Assembly (NCBI GenBank): GCA_003669125.1
Contig: QWQF01000085.1
Coordinates: 1-44,025, forward strand
Reading direction: 5' to 3'
Length of the DNA stretch: 44,025 bases
Origin: Planctomycetota bacterium
GTDB taxonomy: Bacteria > Planctomycetota > Planctomycetia > Planctomycetales > Planctomycetaceae
Each line of letters begins with the position of its first letter. The first letter of the stretch is position 1. Both the position numbers and the translations under genes were made by a program. A model generated the notes under the pieces. The model saw nothing but the letters and a program-made list of their open reading frames with translations. It did not search any database and was not told where the DNA came from. Of this stretch, positions 14,383-23,848 are shown one piece after another.

Positions 14383-16695
14383 CTACACCAATCCGCGCAG
14401 CTTGCGGATCGTCCACTCGGTCGCCAGCAGCGTGACGAAGACGATCAGGAACGGCCAGTTGTCCCAGAGCGGCTTGCGAGTGACTTCAGATTCCTCGCGG
14501 CGGACGAGTCCCTCTTTTTGCAGGCGTTCGAGAAACGCCCCATGTTGTTCGGGAGCGACGACACTGCCACCGGTGAGCGCGGCGAGTTCGGCGAGCAGCG
14601 CGTGATCGGCGGCGGGGTTGTCGAGTTCCAGATCGCGTTCGTCCACCAAAAAACGCGAGGTCGCATCGCCGATCAGCTGACCGGCCTTCGAGCGGGCCGA
14701 CAAACTGACCCAGTAATCACCTGCATGTTCGTTTTGCAGGAAGTCGGCAGAGAATTCGTTGCCGACTCGCAGAACGGGGAGCTTCTGGCGTTCGCCTTTC
14801 GGATTGGTCACAGCGACATCAAAGTCGGCGTCGGTAATGGCGATACCGTCGGGCGAGCGAGCACCAAACGCCAACTTGACCGGGACTCCCGGCAGGTAGT
14901 TGCGAGGATCGATGCGAACCCAAACGGACTGGCCTTGGTCCTCTTCTTTGCGAGCCAGCCAAAAAATCATCTGCCGCCAGAAGCGTTGATGCACATTGCG
15001 AAAGCCATGCGTCGCCCAACGCCACGTCGTGTTGCCCGCGAAGGCCACGACGCGAGCCTTGCCCGTTTCGTTGGCGAGCAACAGTGGAACGCCTGGGTCC
15101 GCTGCCGTCGCCAGGATCTCGACGAAATCGTTTTTCGGCCGGAGCTTGTTCGCTCCGTCGAGCGGCGGCAGAGCCAACCACGCGGCGCGGTTTTTGTCGG
15201 CCGAATCGACACGCATCACATAATGGCCGAGGCCGCGAGCAGTCGGGGTCAATTGCAGTTCGTCGGTGTGACGGAGCGCTGGATCAACGTCGTCGCCGAC
15301 GACCGCATCGCTGGCCCGCATTGCGACTGGCAGCAAATCGGCGAGTGGAGTCTCGGCATAACCGCCGGCTCCGAAGCTGTGGTTCCCGCCGATCATCATC
15401 AGCCCAGCACCCTCTTCGACTCGCAAAACGAGCTGCTTGAGTAACTCGGAACCGAAGACCTTCGCGGGGACATCACCGATGAGGTAGACGTCGTAGCGGC
15501 CGCGCTGAAACAGTTCCGCGTCGATGTCGTTGAGGTCGCGTTGTCGGCCACCGCGCACCGGTTGAAAGTCGATTTGGACTTGCTCGGTCGCGTTGAGCAG
15601 ACGCAGCCATTTCTGTTCGGGAGCCCACGCCGCGTCGAAATAGGCGACGTTGATGCCGCCGCGACGCACGGTCAGCAGTGTTTCGCGGAAGTTGTTCGCG
15701 GTCTTGATCTCCCCTTCGAGCGACACGACCTCGACTCGAATCTTGAACTCACCCGGCAGGTCGGGGATGTACGACAGCTCGACGGGGATGACGTCGACGT
15801 TCCGGGTCGGCTCCAGAAACACGACCGGCTGCGCGTTCTTCGAAGTGGGCGGGACTTTCATCTCGCCGCTCTTCAGGCCTTCCCGTGTGCGCGGGTCTTC
15901 GACTAACAGCCGCACCGTCAGCTTCTTGCCGGCGGCTCCGAGCACTCGCAGTTTGGCTCGCAGCGGCACCGTCTTTTTCACGAAGGCATACGGATCGACC
16001 AGCAGGTCTTCGACGATCAAGTCGAGTGACGTGTCGGTCGTGCCCGTCGTGCCGTAGGCGACCGGGAAGATCGGGATCTGCAACTCGCCGAGCCGCCGAG
16101 CGATTGCTCGCGGATCGACGTCGTGTGGTTGCAATGCCCGTTGTGCTCCGTCGCTGTGCAGGATGATGCCGGACAGGCCATTGGCTTGAGCCTCACGCAG
16201 GATCGACTCCAACGCGAAGCCGATTGCCGATTGTTCGCCGGGTGCGGCGTGATCGGGCTTCTCGACTGCACGCGACTCGCGGTCGAAGTCGAAGTAGCGG
16301 ACTTCCATCTCTTTCTTCAGTTTCAGGATCGTCGGCTCCGCCTCTTGCAGCGTCTTGACCAACATGGCTCGGCGAGTCGTGTTGGCCGGTCCGTCGGCGG
16401 TCTGCATCGACCGGCTGCTGTCGCCGAGCACCACGAGCATCGCGGCCTTGCGGCTCTTTCGAGTCCACTGCAACTCCGGTCGCAAAATCGCAAAGGCGAG
16501 CGTCAACGCGATCAGCACGCGCAGCCCGACCAGCGTGCGCCGCCAACCGGCCGGCAGATGTCGCACTCGGCGCGGGTACGTCAGCAGCACGAAGACGACC
16601 AACCCGACCGCCGTCAGCAGCGAAACCGGCAGCGACCACACTGGGTCAAACGCAAGTCGCAGAGTGGTGATCGGCTCGTTCGGCATCGGCGGCAA
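14383..16695 (-). CDS. Membrane protein with VWA and glutamine-amidotransferase-like domains
   Basis: 770 residues. Two N-terminal TM helices (about 21-40 and 55-72) are followed by a von Willebrand A domain with a DxSxS metal site (GDSSRSM, Asp92) at about 85-230. Ig-like beta segments come next, then an amidotransferase-like domain around YDVYLIGDVPAKVFGSELL and GAGLMMIGGNHSFGAGGY, further beta domains, and a C-terminal TM helix (WPFLIVFVTLLATEWTI). This arrangement is common in planctomycetes, often next to MoxR ATPases and DUF58 proteins. No such partners are here: the gene follows GH57 by 37 bases on the same strand. Role probably periplasmic assembly or binding; not demonstrated. Confidence 0.85.
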   Translation of the reverse strand: MPPMPNEPITTLRLAFDPVWSLPVSLLTAVGLVVFVLLTYPRRVRHLPAGWRRTLVGLRVLIALTLAFAILRPELQWTRKSRKAAMLVVLGDSSRSMQTADGPANTTRRAMLVKTLQEAEPTILKLKKEMEVRYFDFDRESRAVEKPDHAAPGEQSAIGFALESILREAQANGLSGIILHSDGAQRALQPHDVDPRAIARRLGELQIPIFPVAYGTTGTTDTSLDLIVEDLLVDPYAFVKKTVPLRAKLRVLGAAGKKLTVRLLVEDPRTREGLKSGEMKVPPTSKNAQPVVFLEPTRNVDVIPVELSYIPDLPGEFKIRVEVVSLEGEIKTANNFRETLLTVRRGGINVAYFDAAWAPEQKWLRLLNATEQVQIDFQPVRGGRQRDLNDIDAELFQRGRYDVYLIGDVPAKVFGSELLKQLVLRVEEGAGLMMIGGNHSFGAGGYAETPLADLLPVAMRASDAVVGDDVDPALRHTDELQLTPTARGLGHYVMRVDSADKNRAAWLALPPLDGANKLRPKNDFVEILATAADPGVPLLLANETGKARVVAFAGNTTWRWATHGFRNVHQRFWRQMIFWLARKEEDQGQSVWVRIDPRNYLPGVPVKLAFGARSPDGIAITDADFDVAVTNPKGERQKLPVLRVGNEFSADFLQNEHAGDYWVSLSARSKAGQLIGDATSRFLVDERDLELDNPAADHALLAELAALTGGSVVAPEQHGAFLERLQKEGLVRREESEVTRKPLWDNWPFLIVFVTLLATEWTIRKLRGLV

Positions 16696-16701
16696 TGTAG
16701 C

Positions 16702-16720
16702 CCTCTCGCACTGCGCGAGG
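16702..16720 (-). repeat. Small palindrome in the GH57 - VWA gap
   Basis: CCTCTCGCACTGCGCGAGG is a near-perfect palindrome in the 37-base gap between the GH57 stop and the VWA start. It may be another short dispersed repeat. Confidence 0.5.
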
Positions 16721-16732
16721 AAAGCCGAACGG

Positions 16733-18946
16733 TCACACCGTCACGGCGGCGGCATGGGCGAGAACGCGGGCCTGAGCCGCCGAAGTATCGAGCGACAGCG
16801 TGATCTCGACGCCCCAAGTACCGTCTTGGCCGGCGCGAACTTGCCAGTGTGGCACGACCGCGCAGCTTTGATGGACCGCCTCGAAACCTCCTTCGGAATT
16901 GCTGACGGTTTCGATCGGGAACGCCCAGAGCGCGGCCGGTTCGGACAAATCAATCGCAGCGTCGAGGCCCAGCCATTCATCGACGAGGCCGAGACGATTG
17001 GTCTCCGGCAAGTCGAGCACCGATTGCAGTTGGCCAAGTCGGCGACCGGACGCATCGTAGAAGTAGCGGTCGTTCGCTCCGGCGGCCATGCCCGCAAAGT
17101 TGAGCTCGACGGCGAAATTCAAGGTCTCGTGTGGCGGGAGATTTTCAAAGACATACCGGATTTCGAGGGCTGTGCCGCCGTGCGTGTTGAGAGCGATCCG
17201 TTTCGTCAGCTTGATTTCGTGATTGCCCACTCGACCGACGCGTGTGAGGATCGCTTCGACTCGCTCGTCCGAGCGGCGCAGCAATGACTGAAACGCTCCG
17301 GTCGCGAAATCGCCGATCTCGCCGCGACCGCGCTGGAAATCGTCGAACGATGTCCCCTCGGCGAGGAAGTGATCGACGAGACTCTTGCGCGGCGTCGTGT
17401 CGTAGATCAGCTTTTGGTCGAGGTTGGGCTGTTTGAATTTCACGCCGCCACTGGGATCGACTCCGCCGGTGCCGGATTGCAGCGACATGTCGAGCGCGGC
17501 TTGTTTGATCTTCTCGTGATACGGTTCGACGCGGCGATCGAGCGTCGCGAGCAAGTTGTGGCGGATGCTGCGCAGGTCGAGTTCGTACAAATGCCCGCCG
17601 CGTGCGGGAGCAACGAACGCGACGAGGCGGTCACTGGCGAGGCGGATTTCCTTGCGGGCGTCGAAATCAAAATCATCCGAGTCGATCCGCACCCACGGGC
17701 CGCTGCCGTTGTGATTGGCCGAGCCGAGTTGGCCGGCCACTCCTTCGAGGATGTTGTCAGCGGCGATGAGGTGCTGATAGATCGCGTTGCGCAGGTGCGG
17801 CAGGTACAGCCCGCCGAACGAGCCGTGCCAGTACGGGCAGTTGCATTGACCGCGATACAACTCGGACCGGGCCTCAGCCAAGCGGTCGCGGTGATCGCTG
17901 CGTGCGTCGAGCCGCGTCAGTTCTTCCAGACGGCTACTGACCTGCAACGCTCGCGAGTACATTTCGTTGGACTCGGAGTACTTCGAGCGGAAGTTGCGCC
18001 AGAAGCCGCCGCGCATGAATTGTTTGATCTCCGGCCACTCGGCGTTGTCCGCGTGTTTTTTATTGAGCGCGGCGAGCGACCGTTGACGCTCCGGCGGCAG
18101 CACCCATTCGGTCATCTCGCGATAGCTGCTGTCGGGCAAGAAGCAGCGGCCGACCGGCGGCACGTTGTCGATACATTCGCTGAGTGTCGTGGTCTTCACC
18201 CAATCGCTGTTGGCTCGGAGCGTGTCGAAGAAGCGTCGCAGCCAGCCGCGATTGAAGACGAGATCGTGCGTGCCAGGCCAAACGCCGAACTTTTCGCCGT
18301 CGTCGCCGCAGACGGCGATCGCGTTCGGATTCTTGGCCGCGAGACCACGCAAGAAGTCGATGCTCGCTTGTGGTTCTTCCCACGGGATCGTGTACCGCAA
18401 CCGTTCGGCGATCGGGAAGATCGTCAGCAGTTGGCCTTCGTCTTCGGTGAGGTAATGCCCGAAGAGTTGGTCTGGCGACAACCCGGCGTTGCGGAAGTGC
18501 GTGTCGTCGAGCACCGTGAATTCGATGCCTGCCGACGCAATGTCCGACGCGAAGGTCTGTTCCCAAACCCGCTCCGGCACCCACATGCCGCGGATCGACT
18601 GGCCGAAGAGACCTTCGAGGTAGTCGGCGTAAAGCTTCATCTGGCCGACTCGGTCGCGGCGCGGAATACACGCCAGGATCGGCTCGTAGAATGGACCGCC
18701 GAGGATTTCGATCTGGCCGCGCTGGGCGAGTTCTCGCAGGCCGTCGATGTATTCCGGGTGCGCAGTGACCAGCCATTCCAGCAAGCTGCCGGAGTTGTGG
18801 ATCACGACTTTGATGTCGGGATACTCGCGCAGCACTTCGAGAAACGGCGCGTAGCTGTCTTGATAGGCCGCCTCGAAGACTCCCTCGAAGTTGCCGATCG
18901 GCTGATGATTGTGAAAGACGAGTGAAAGTCGAATCGGGTTCGTCAT
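16733..18946 (-). CDS. Glycoside hydrolase family 57 (4-alpha-glucanotransferase / alpha-amylase type)
   Basis: 737 residues. GH57 enzymes cut and transfer alpha-1,4-glucans in the cytoplasm. Visible GH57 regions: FHNHQPIGNF (region 1, residues 11-20); GMWVPERVWEQ with the nucleophile Glu125; and VCGDDGEKFGVWPGT (212-226) carrying the acid/base Asp. The C-terminal half matches the beta-rich DUF1925/DUF1926 parts of 4-alpha-glucanotransferases (YWHGSFGGLYLPHLRNAIY, LTKRIALNTHGGTALEIRYVFENL). The start at 18946 has AAGGACTC upstream and yields MTNPIRLSLVFHNHQP, the normal N-terminus; upstream readthrough to 19882 overlaps galT and is not real. It follows galT by 44 bases, consistent with glycogen/galactose metabolism in one operon. 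Confidence 0.93.
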   Translation of the reverse strand: MTNPIRLSLVFHNHQPIGNFEGVFEAAYQDSYAPFLEVLREYPDIKVVIHNSGSLLEWLVTAHPEYIDGLRELAQRGQIEILGGPFYEPILACIPRRDRVGQMKLYADYLEGLFGQSIRGMWVPERVWEQTFASDIASAGIEFTVLDDTHFRNAGLSPDQLFGHYLTEDEGQLLTIFPIAERLRYTIPWEEPQASIDFLRGLAAKNPNAIAVCGDDGEKFGVWPGTHDLVFNRGWLRRFFDTLRANSDWVKTTTLSECIDNVPPVGRCFLPDSSYREMTEWVLPPERQRSLAALNKKHADNAEWPEIKQFMRGGFWRNFRSKYSESNEMYSRALQVSSRLEELTRLDARSDHRDRLAEARSELYRGQCNCPYWHGSFGGLYLPHLRNAIYQHLIAADNILEGVAGQLGSANHNGSGPWVRIDSDDFDFDARKEIRLASDRLVAFVAPARGGHLYELDLRSIRHNLLATLDRRVEPYHEKIKQAALDMSLQSGTGGVDPSGGVKFKQPNLDQKLIYDTTPRKSLVDHFLAEGTSFDDFQRGRGEIGDFATGAFQSLLRRSDERVEAILTRVGRVGNHEIKLTKRIALNTHGGTALEIRYVFENLPPHETLNFAVELNFAGMAAGANDRYFYDASGRRLGQLQSVLDLPETNRLGLVDEWLGLDAAIDLSEPAALWAFPIETVSNSEGGFEAVHQSCAVVPHWQVRAGQDGTWGVEITLSLDTSAAQARVLAHAAAVTV

Positions 18947-18990
18947 CCGTGAGTCCTTGCGAAATACGCTTGCTCGTGTCTCTTTGAAAT

Positions 18991-19995
18991 TCAAACTTCT
19001 GTCCGCCGCAGGAACTCGCCAGCCTCTTCCGGTAGGACCGAGTTGATGTAGAAGCCGCTGCCCCACTCGAAGCCGGCCACGCCGGTCAGGCGCGGGATGA
19101 TTTCGAGGTGCCAGTGGTACGACTGCAAATCGAAGCTGTCGGCGTGAAACGGAGCAGTGTGCAAGATGTAGTTGTACGACGGGTTGTCGAGCGCGACTTC
19201 CAGTTTTTGGAGCGTGGTCTTGAGGACTTGAGCCAGTTCGTCGATGTCCGCTTCCTGGACCGTTTCGTAGTGACTGGAGTGCCGCTTCGGAAGGATCCAA
19301 GTCTCGAATGGGAACCGGCTGGCGAAGGGGCAGAATACCACGAAGTTCGCGGAATCGAGCACGATTCGATGGGCGTCGTCCAGTTCCTGGCGGATCATGT
19401 CGCAATAGATGCACCGTCCTCGCCAACCGAAAAACTCCTTGGCGCCCCGCATCTCTTCCGCAACTTGAATCGGCACTACAGGCGTCACGATCAATTGCGA
19501 ATGAGCGTGTTCCAGTGACGCCCCGGCCGCCGCCCCTTCGTTCTTGAAGACCATCGGATGCACGAGTCGCCGGTCTTGTTTCAGGTCCACGAGCCGGTCG
19601 TGATACATCCAGAGGACTTCGCGGATATTCGCCGGTGGGAGGTTCGAGAACCGGGTCTCGTGCTGCGGGCAGTCGATGATGACCTCGTGAGCGCCGATCC
19701 CGTGCATGACGTCGTACATGCCGACGCCGCGGTTCTCGAATTGCCCCTCGATCTTGAGCGCCGGAAACTTGTTCGGGACGCAACGGACTCGCCAGCCGCG
19801 CTGATTCGGCATCGAGCCGTGATTGCGGTACGTCAGAATTTCGTTCGGGCAGGCCGATTCGTTTCCTTCGCAGAACGGGCAAAACTCCTCGGCGGCAGGT
19901 TTCGGCAAGGACTGAAAGTCCGTCGGCCGCTTGGCTCGATCGGGCGCGATGATGACCCAGCGGCCAGTGATCGGATCCTTGCGAAGTTCAGGCAT
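18991..19995 (-). CDS. galT: Galactose-1-phosphate uridylyltransferase
   Basis: 334 residues, HIT-superfamily GalT. It exchanges UMP between UDP-glucose and galactose-1-phosphate in the Leloir pathway. [20 protein letters not shown] is a typical GalT N-terminus. CPFC at 39-42 forms part of the zinc site, and HAH at 163-165 holds the nucleophilic His165, matching HPH of E. coli GalT. The C-terminal [13 protein letters not shown] carries the second His pair. It lies between a glucose-dehydrogenase-like gene (88 bases upstream) and the GH57 gene (44 bases downstream). The usual Pro of HPH is Ala, a common change in bacterial GalT-like enzymes, so the sugar-phosphate specificity could be broader (ADP-sugar relatives exist). 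Confidence 0.9.
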   Translation of the reverse strand: MPELRKDPITGRWVIIAPDRAKRPTDFQSLPKPAAEEFCPFCEGNESACPNEILTYRNHGSMPNQRGWRVRCVPNKFPALKIEGQFENRGVGMYDVMHGIGAHEVIIDCPQHETRFSNLPPANIREVLWMYHDRLVDLKQDRRLVHPMVFKNEGAAAGASLEHAHSQLIVTPVVPIQVAEEMRGAKEFFGWRGRCIYCDMIRQELDDAHRIVLDSANFVVFCPFASRFPFETWILPKRHSSHYETVQEADIDELAQVLKTTLQKLEVALDNPSYNYILHTAPFHADSFDLQSYHWHLEIIPRLTGVAGFEWGSGFYINSVLPEEAGEFLRRTEV

Positions 19996-20083
19996 GTCGT
20001 CGCTTCTGGAGGAATTTCACAAATTGAGTTCAGACGACGGATTTGACTGTCTCTCGCAAATACGCGGAAGACAGGTTGCCGAC

Positions 20084-21187
20084 TTATTCCTCCGCGACGT
20101 TGACGTAAACCTTCAACGCCTCTTTCGAATCGACGAGATGCCGCATCATCTCCTGGTAGTTGTCGAGGCCGTTGACCGGAGTCGTGAGGATTCTCTGCGT
20201 GACGCCCGGATAAAAGATTTCCCCTTGGGCCAAGTCGCTGATGCCGGACTCGAAGTGCCGGTAGTTGGCATTCACCGACCCCAGCAGCAGCTTGTTGCCG
20301 AGCACCCAATTCAGATTGATATTGTCCGTCGCGACTTCGACTTTGCGTTGGCCGCCGGTGATGCTGGTCCAGACGATCGCTCCGTTGTGGCCGAGCACGC
20401 TCATCGCCTCGAACGCGATGGCGCTGTTGCCGGTAGCTTCGATGATCAGATCTGGCTTCCCGGTGTGTTTGGCGAGTTCGGTCAGCGATAAGCTCTGAGT
20501 GCTGACGTAGGTCGCGCCGTACGCTTCCGCGATCTCGGCCTTGAGGCAGGGCTTGGCTCCGCGAGCGATCGTGAAAACCTCGACGCCGCGCAGCCGCAGG
20601 ATCAGCGTTACCAGCAAGCCGATCTGGCCGGCTCCGGTGACGTAGGCAATCTTCGGTTCCCACACGAGCAGCCGCTTCTGGGCTTCGTAGACTTGCTGAA
20701 TCGCTTTGTCCGCGACGCTCATCGGTTCAGACAGCACCCCCAGATGCTTGAGCGCCGGCGGAACGCGGACGACGAACTCGGCGTCATCGACGTAGTATTC
20801 GGTCAAATACCCGTGCAGCAGGTTGATGCCCCGCTCGTAGTAGATCTCTTCGCTGGTGATGTCCGAGCGACCGATACGGTCGAAGATTGAGGTGCCGGGC
20901 CGGCGCACGGTGCAGGTGACGTAATCCCCAGGCTTGACGTGTCGCACGCTGGGGCCGACTTCTTCGACGATGCCGAATGACTCGTGGCCGAGCACCAAAA
21001 AGTCGTAGCCCGGCGGCGGATTGCCGTACAGACCGTCGTTGATCTCGCGGTCGGTGGCGTCGACGCCGACCTTCAAAACTTTCACCAGCACGCCGCGACC
21101 GTTGGGGACATCGGTCACTCGCGGCTTGGGCAGCTCGGCCAAGTGGACGCTGTTCGGGATTCGCGGCTTGACGGCAATCGCTTTCAT
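20084..21187 (-). CDS. Zinc-type MDR alcohol dehydrogenase, glucose 1-dehydrogenase-like
   Basis: 367 residues. The medium-chain dehydrogenase fold resembles archaeal glucose 1-dehydrogenase (oxidises aldoses with NAD(P)+): GVDATDREI at 41-49, [12 protein letters not shown] at 67-78, [18 protein letters not shown] and [11 protein letters not shown]. The first catalytic zinc ligand is Asp43 where most MDR enzymes have Cys, as in halophilic archaeal glucose dehydrogenases. The four-Cys structural-zinc lobe is missing: the segment after TCTVRRPG has no Cys. The nucleotide motif is [10 protein letters not shown]. The start at 21187 gives a standard N-terminus; upstream readthrough is ignored. Probable first gene of an operon with galT, GH57 and the VWA gene, and divergent from scpA. 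Confidence 0.85.
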   Translation of the reverse strand: MKAIAVKPRIPNSVHLAELPKPRVTDVPNGRGVLVKVLKVGVDATDREINDGLYGNPPPGYDFLVLGHESFGIVEEVGPSVRHVKPGDYVTCTVRRPGTSIFDRIGRSDITSEEIYYERGINLLHGYLTEYYVDDAEFVVRVPPALKHLGVLSEPMSVADKAIQQVYEAQKRLLVWEPKIAYVTGAGQIGLLVTLILRLRGVEVFTIARGAKPCLKAEIAEAYGATYVSTQSLSLTELAKHTGKPDLIIEATGNSAIAFEAMSVLGHNGAIVWTSITGGQRKVEVATDNINLNWVLGNKLLLGSVNANYRHFESGISDLAQGEIFYPGVTQRILTTPVNGLDNYQEMMRHLVDSKEALKVYVNVAEE

Positions 21188-21318
21188 GGGAGCAGACTCT
21201 CGAAAGTTGAATACAGACTTGGCAGACGGGCCGTTACTCACAGCCCGGAAAGGAGCGGGATTGTACGGAGTGGTCGGGCGAGATTCGACGAACTCCGCCA
21301 CGCTGCTACAGTGCCGCC
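21188..21318. other. Divergent promoter region, dehydrogenase operon / scpA
   Basis: 131 bases between two divergent starts. Both promoters should lie here; I see no clear -35/-10 boxes and no palindromic element. Confidence 0.4.
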
Positions 21319-22086
21319 ATGACTGTGGATTATCGAGTCGAACTTGATCGCTTTTCCGGGCCGCTGGACCTGCTGCTGTTCTTGGTCCGGCGGAACGAAT
21401 TGGATTTGATTGACCTGCCGATCTCCGAGATCACGGCACAGTTTCAGCGGTATCTGGCGGCGTTGCAGTTCTTGGACCTCGAACAGGCGGGCGACTTCGT
21501 GGTGATGGCCAGCACGCTGCTCGAAATCAAAAGCCGACAGGCGCTGCCGAACCCGGAGGAAGAGGAAGTCCCGGAGGAGGTGTTGGACGATCCACGCAGC
21601 GGCTTGATCCAGCAGTTGCTCGAATACAAGAAATTCAAAGAGGCGGCCAAAGCCCTCGAAGAACGCGCGGCCGAATCGCTTGAACGGTATCCGCGGCTCA
21701 GTGACGAACGCCCCGACGCCGCGCGCGACCCCAGCGCGGATCGCATCAAGGGAGTCGAGCTGTGGGATCTGGTCAGCGCGCTCAGCCGTGTGCTCGAACG
21801 CCGAGTCATCGATGAGGAATCGAAGATCCGTTACGACGACACACCGATCTCGGTCTATGTCGAGCAGATCGGGGCGCGGGTCCGCGAGTTGGGACGCGTC
21901 GGTTTCACGACGCTGTTCGACAACGCCTCGCAACGCAGTCGCATCATCAGCATCTTTCTGGCGATTCTCGAACTCTTGCGCCATCATGGTTTCCGAGCCG
22001 ACCAGGCCGACGCCTTCGGCGAGATTTGGATTGTGCCACCGGAAGTAGGTCAACCTGGAAAGGCTGACCTACAGGAGCCCACATGA
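21319..22086 (+). CDS. scpA: Segregation and condensation protein A
   Basis: 255 residues. ScpA is the kleisin subunit of the bacterial SMC-ScpAB condensin. The N-terminus is diagnostic ([38 protein letters not shown]). It is followed by [21 protein letters not shown], an acidic EEEEVPEE linker, a central helical region, and a C-terminal winged-helix part ([19 protein letters not shown]...FGEIWI). The last 13 residues ([13 protein letters not shown]) are encoded by a palindromic element, 22045-22072, plus its flank, so the native end is probably near residue 242. The stop overlaps the next start as ATGA. scpB is not in the window. Confidence 0.95.
   Translation: MTVDYRVELDRFSGPLDLLLFLVRRNELDLIDLPISEITAQFQRYLAALQFLDLEQAGDFVVMASTLLEIKSRQALPNPEEEEVPEEVLDDPRSGLIQQLLEYKKFKEAAKALEERAAESLERYPRLSDERPDAARDPSADRIKGVELWDLVSALSRVLERRVIDEESKIRYDDTPISVYVEQIGARVRELGRVGFTTLFDNASQRSRIISIFLAILELLRHHGFRADQADAFGEIWIVPPEVGQPGKADLQEPT
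22045..22072. repeat. Palindromic element (GTAGGTCA family) forming the ScpA C-terminus
   Basis: GTAGGTCAACCT, loop GGAA, AGGCTGACCTAC: 12-bp arms with one mismatch. It encodes VGQPGKADL at the end of ScpA. Directly after it, AGGAG (22073-22077) serves as ribosome binding site for the downstream gene starting at 22083. Confidence 0.85.
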
Positions 22087-23258
22087 ACGTCCTCTCGCGA
22101 CTCACCGAATGGCATCCTGAACTGACCGCGTGGCGGCGTGAACTGCACGCGCACCCGCAGACCGCGTTCGAGGAAACGTTCGCGTCGGAACTCATCGCCT
22201 CGAAGCTCAAAGCGTGGGGCATTGAAACGCATCGCGGACTCGCGAAGACAGGCGTGGTCGGAGTGATTCGCGGCAAGCAAACTGGCGACGCGCGGCTGCG
22301 GAGCATCGGCTTGCGAGCGGACATCGACGCGCTCGACGTCGAAGAGCAAAACGACGTTCCGCATCGCTCGCAGAATCCTGGCAAGATGCACGCCTGCGGG
22401 CACGACGGGCACACGACGATGCTGCTCGGAGCGGCTCGATATCTCGCCGAGTCACGCAACTTCGCGGGCACCGTGAACGTCATCTTTCAGCCCGCCGAAG
22501 AGAACGAAGGGGGCGGCCGAGTCATGGTTGAAGAGGGGCTCTTCAACCAGTTTCCGTGCGACGCCGTCTTCGGAATGCACAACTGGCCGGGAATGCCGGT
22601 CGGACACTTCGGCGTCTGCTCCGGCCCGATCATGGCGGCGTTTGACGTCTTCGAAATCATCGTCCGCGGACACGGCACGCATGCCGCGATGCCACATCTG
22701 GGCATCGATCCGATCGTCACGGCGGCGCAGATCGTGACCGCGTTGCAGACCATCGCCAGCCGCAACATGAATCCGCTCGATCAACTCGTCGTCAGCGTCA
22801 CGCAAATTCACGGCGGCGACACCTGGAACGTGATCCCGACCCAAGTGATGCTCCGCGGCACCGTGCGAACGTTCCGCAAAGAGGTGCAGGACATGGCCGA
22901 AGCTCACATGCAGCGGATCGTCAGCGGCATCGCCACGTCGCTCGGAGCCTCCGCCGAATTGCATTACGACCGCCGCTATCCCACGACCGTCAACACGCTG
23001 CAAGAAACCCAATGGGCGGCCGAGGCTGCGGCCGATGTTGTCGGCCAGCAACACGTCGACACGAACGTCGCTCCCTGCATGGGTGGCGAGGACTTCGCAT
23101 TCCTGCTGCAAGAGCGTCCCGGCTGCTACTTGTGGGCTGGCAACGGCCCGTCCGACAATGGCCGCGTGCTGCACAATCCGCGATACGATTTCAATGACGA
23201 CTTGCTGCCGATCGGTGCCAGCTATTGGGTGCGGCTCGCCGAACGGCTGCTGAACTGA
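22083..23258 (+). CDS. M20 family metallo-amidohydrolase (hippurate / N-acyl-amino-acid hydrolase type)
   Basis: 391 residues, typical for the M20D group (HipO, AbgA, N-acetyldiaminopimelate deacetylase). It hydrolyses N-acyl amino acids with a two-metal site. Visible ligands: Cys105 and His107 in MHACGHDGH, the Glu pair 139-140 in QPAEENEGGG, His166 in GMHNWPG, and GGEDFAFLL near the C-terminus. The dimerisation insert (HGTHAAMPHLGIDPI) is present. No signal peptide. Its ATG overlaps the scpA stop, and its AGGAG lies at the end of the palindromic element, so translation is coupled to scpA although the functions look unrelated. Confidence 0.92.
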   Translation: MNVLSRLTEWHPELTAWRRELHAHPQTAFEETFASELIASKLKAWGIETHRGLAKTGVVGVIRGKQTGDARLRSIGLRADIDALDVEEQNDVPHRSQNPGKMHACGHDGHTTMLLGAARYLAESRNFAGTVNVIFQPAEENEGGGRVMVEEGLFNQFPCDAVFGMHNWPGMPVGHFGVCSGPIMAAFDVFEIIVRGHGTHAAMPHLGIDPIVTAAQIVTALQTIASRNMNPLDQLVVSVTQIHGGDTWNVIPTQVMLRGTVRTFRKEVQDMAEAHMQRIVSGIATSLGASAELHYDRRYPTTVNTLQETQWAAEAAADVVGQQHVDTNVAPCMGGEDFAFLLQERPGCYLWAGNGPSDNGRVLHNPRYDFNDDLLPIGASYWVRLAERLLN

Positions 23259-23268
23259 AATTTGGAAT

Positions 23269-23292
23269 GCGGTGACCCGAAGCACCGCTTTT
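23269..23292 (+). terminator. Intrinsic terminator after the amidohydrolase gene
   Basis: GCGGTG (23269-23274), loop ACCCGAAG, CACCGC (23283-23288), then TTTT. It lies 11 bases past the stop at 23258, in the gap facing a convergent gene. Confidence 0.65.
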
Positions 23293-23345
23293 CAAACGTG
23301 AGGACCAAACCGTGGTCGTCGCCGTCGTGCTAGTTCTGCAACCCC

Positions 23346-23711
23346 TCAGCCTTTGCGCAGCAGTTCGCGCGTGCGGTGGATGACCAAGTGATTGAGCACC
23401 AGTGCCGCACCACAGACGCGACGAACGAGTGTGCTCACGTCGTCTGAGTCATCGGCCTCCAGCACTCCTTCCAAACACAGTCCGTCGCGGACGCGGCGCA
23501 CCACCAGCGAGGTGAAGTGGAGGCTCGGTTCCGCCATCAGCCGGTTGCGGACGTCTTGTTCCAGACGATGCGGATGCAGCAGGATCGAGTCATCGGGTAT
23601 CAACACCAAGGTCTCGCAGCAGGCCGAATCCGCCAGATCCACGGTCGTATCGGGACTGACCGGAGCGGAGACTCGGCGACGCACTTCCTCTGAACGAGTC
23701 GGTTTTCGCAT
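23346..23711 (-). CDS. Small BON-domain protein
   Basis: 121 residues from ATG 23711, which has GGAAGGATG upstream; the frame is open to 23774. The C-terminal ~65 residues (DVRNRLMAEPSLHFTSLVVRRV, then GLCLEGVL, then VCGAALVLNHLVIH) follow the BON pattern: helix, strand with a conserved Gly, L-x-G-x-V-like strand, long helix, V-xx-V-xN-L strand. BON domains bind phospholipid or other surfaces, as in OsmY. There is no signal peptide, so this one may be cytoplasmic. The N-terminal ~50 residues carry no recognisable domain. Confidence 0.7.
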   Translation of the reverse strand: MRKPTRSEEVRRRVSAPVSPDTTVDLADSACCETLVLIPDDSILLHPHRLEQDVRNRLMAEPSLHFTSLVVRRVRDGLCLEGVLEADDSDDVSTLVRRVCGAALVLNHLVIHRTRELLRKG

Positions 23712-23848
23712 GGCGACATCCTTCCGTTGCGAGCGCACATTCCTTTGAGCGGCGGCGGCTTCGACGGGACTCATGCAATTCCGTCGGTCTCACAAGCGGT
23801 CGTGATTTTATCCAGCGAAATGCGATTGACGAGTCCAAATTGTGATGC

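Noticed and set aside
17369..18925. A 518-codon plus-strand open frame
   Set aside because: Complement of the GH57 gene, which has clear catalytic motifs on the minus strand.
18947..19882. N-terminal extension of the GH57 protein
   Set aside because: The extension overlaps galT out of frame, and the protein has a standard GH57 N-terminus at 18946.
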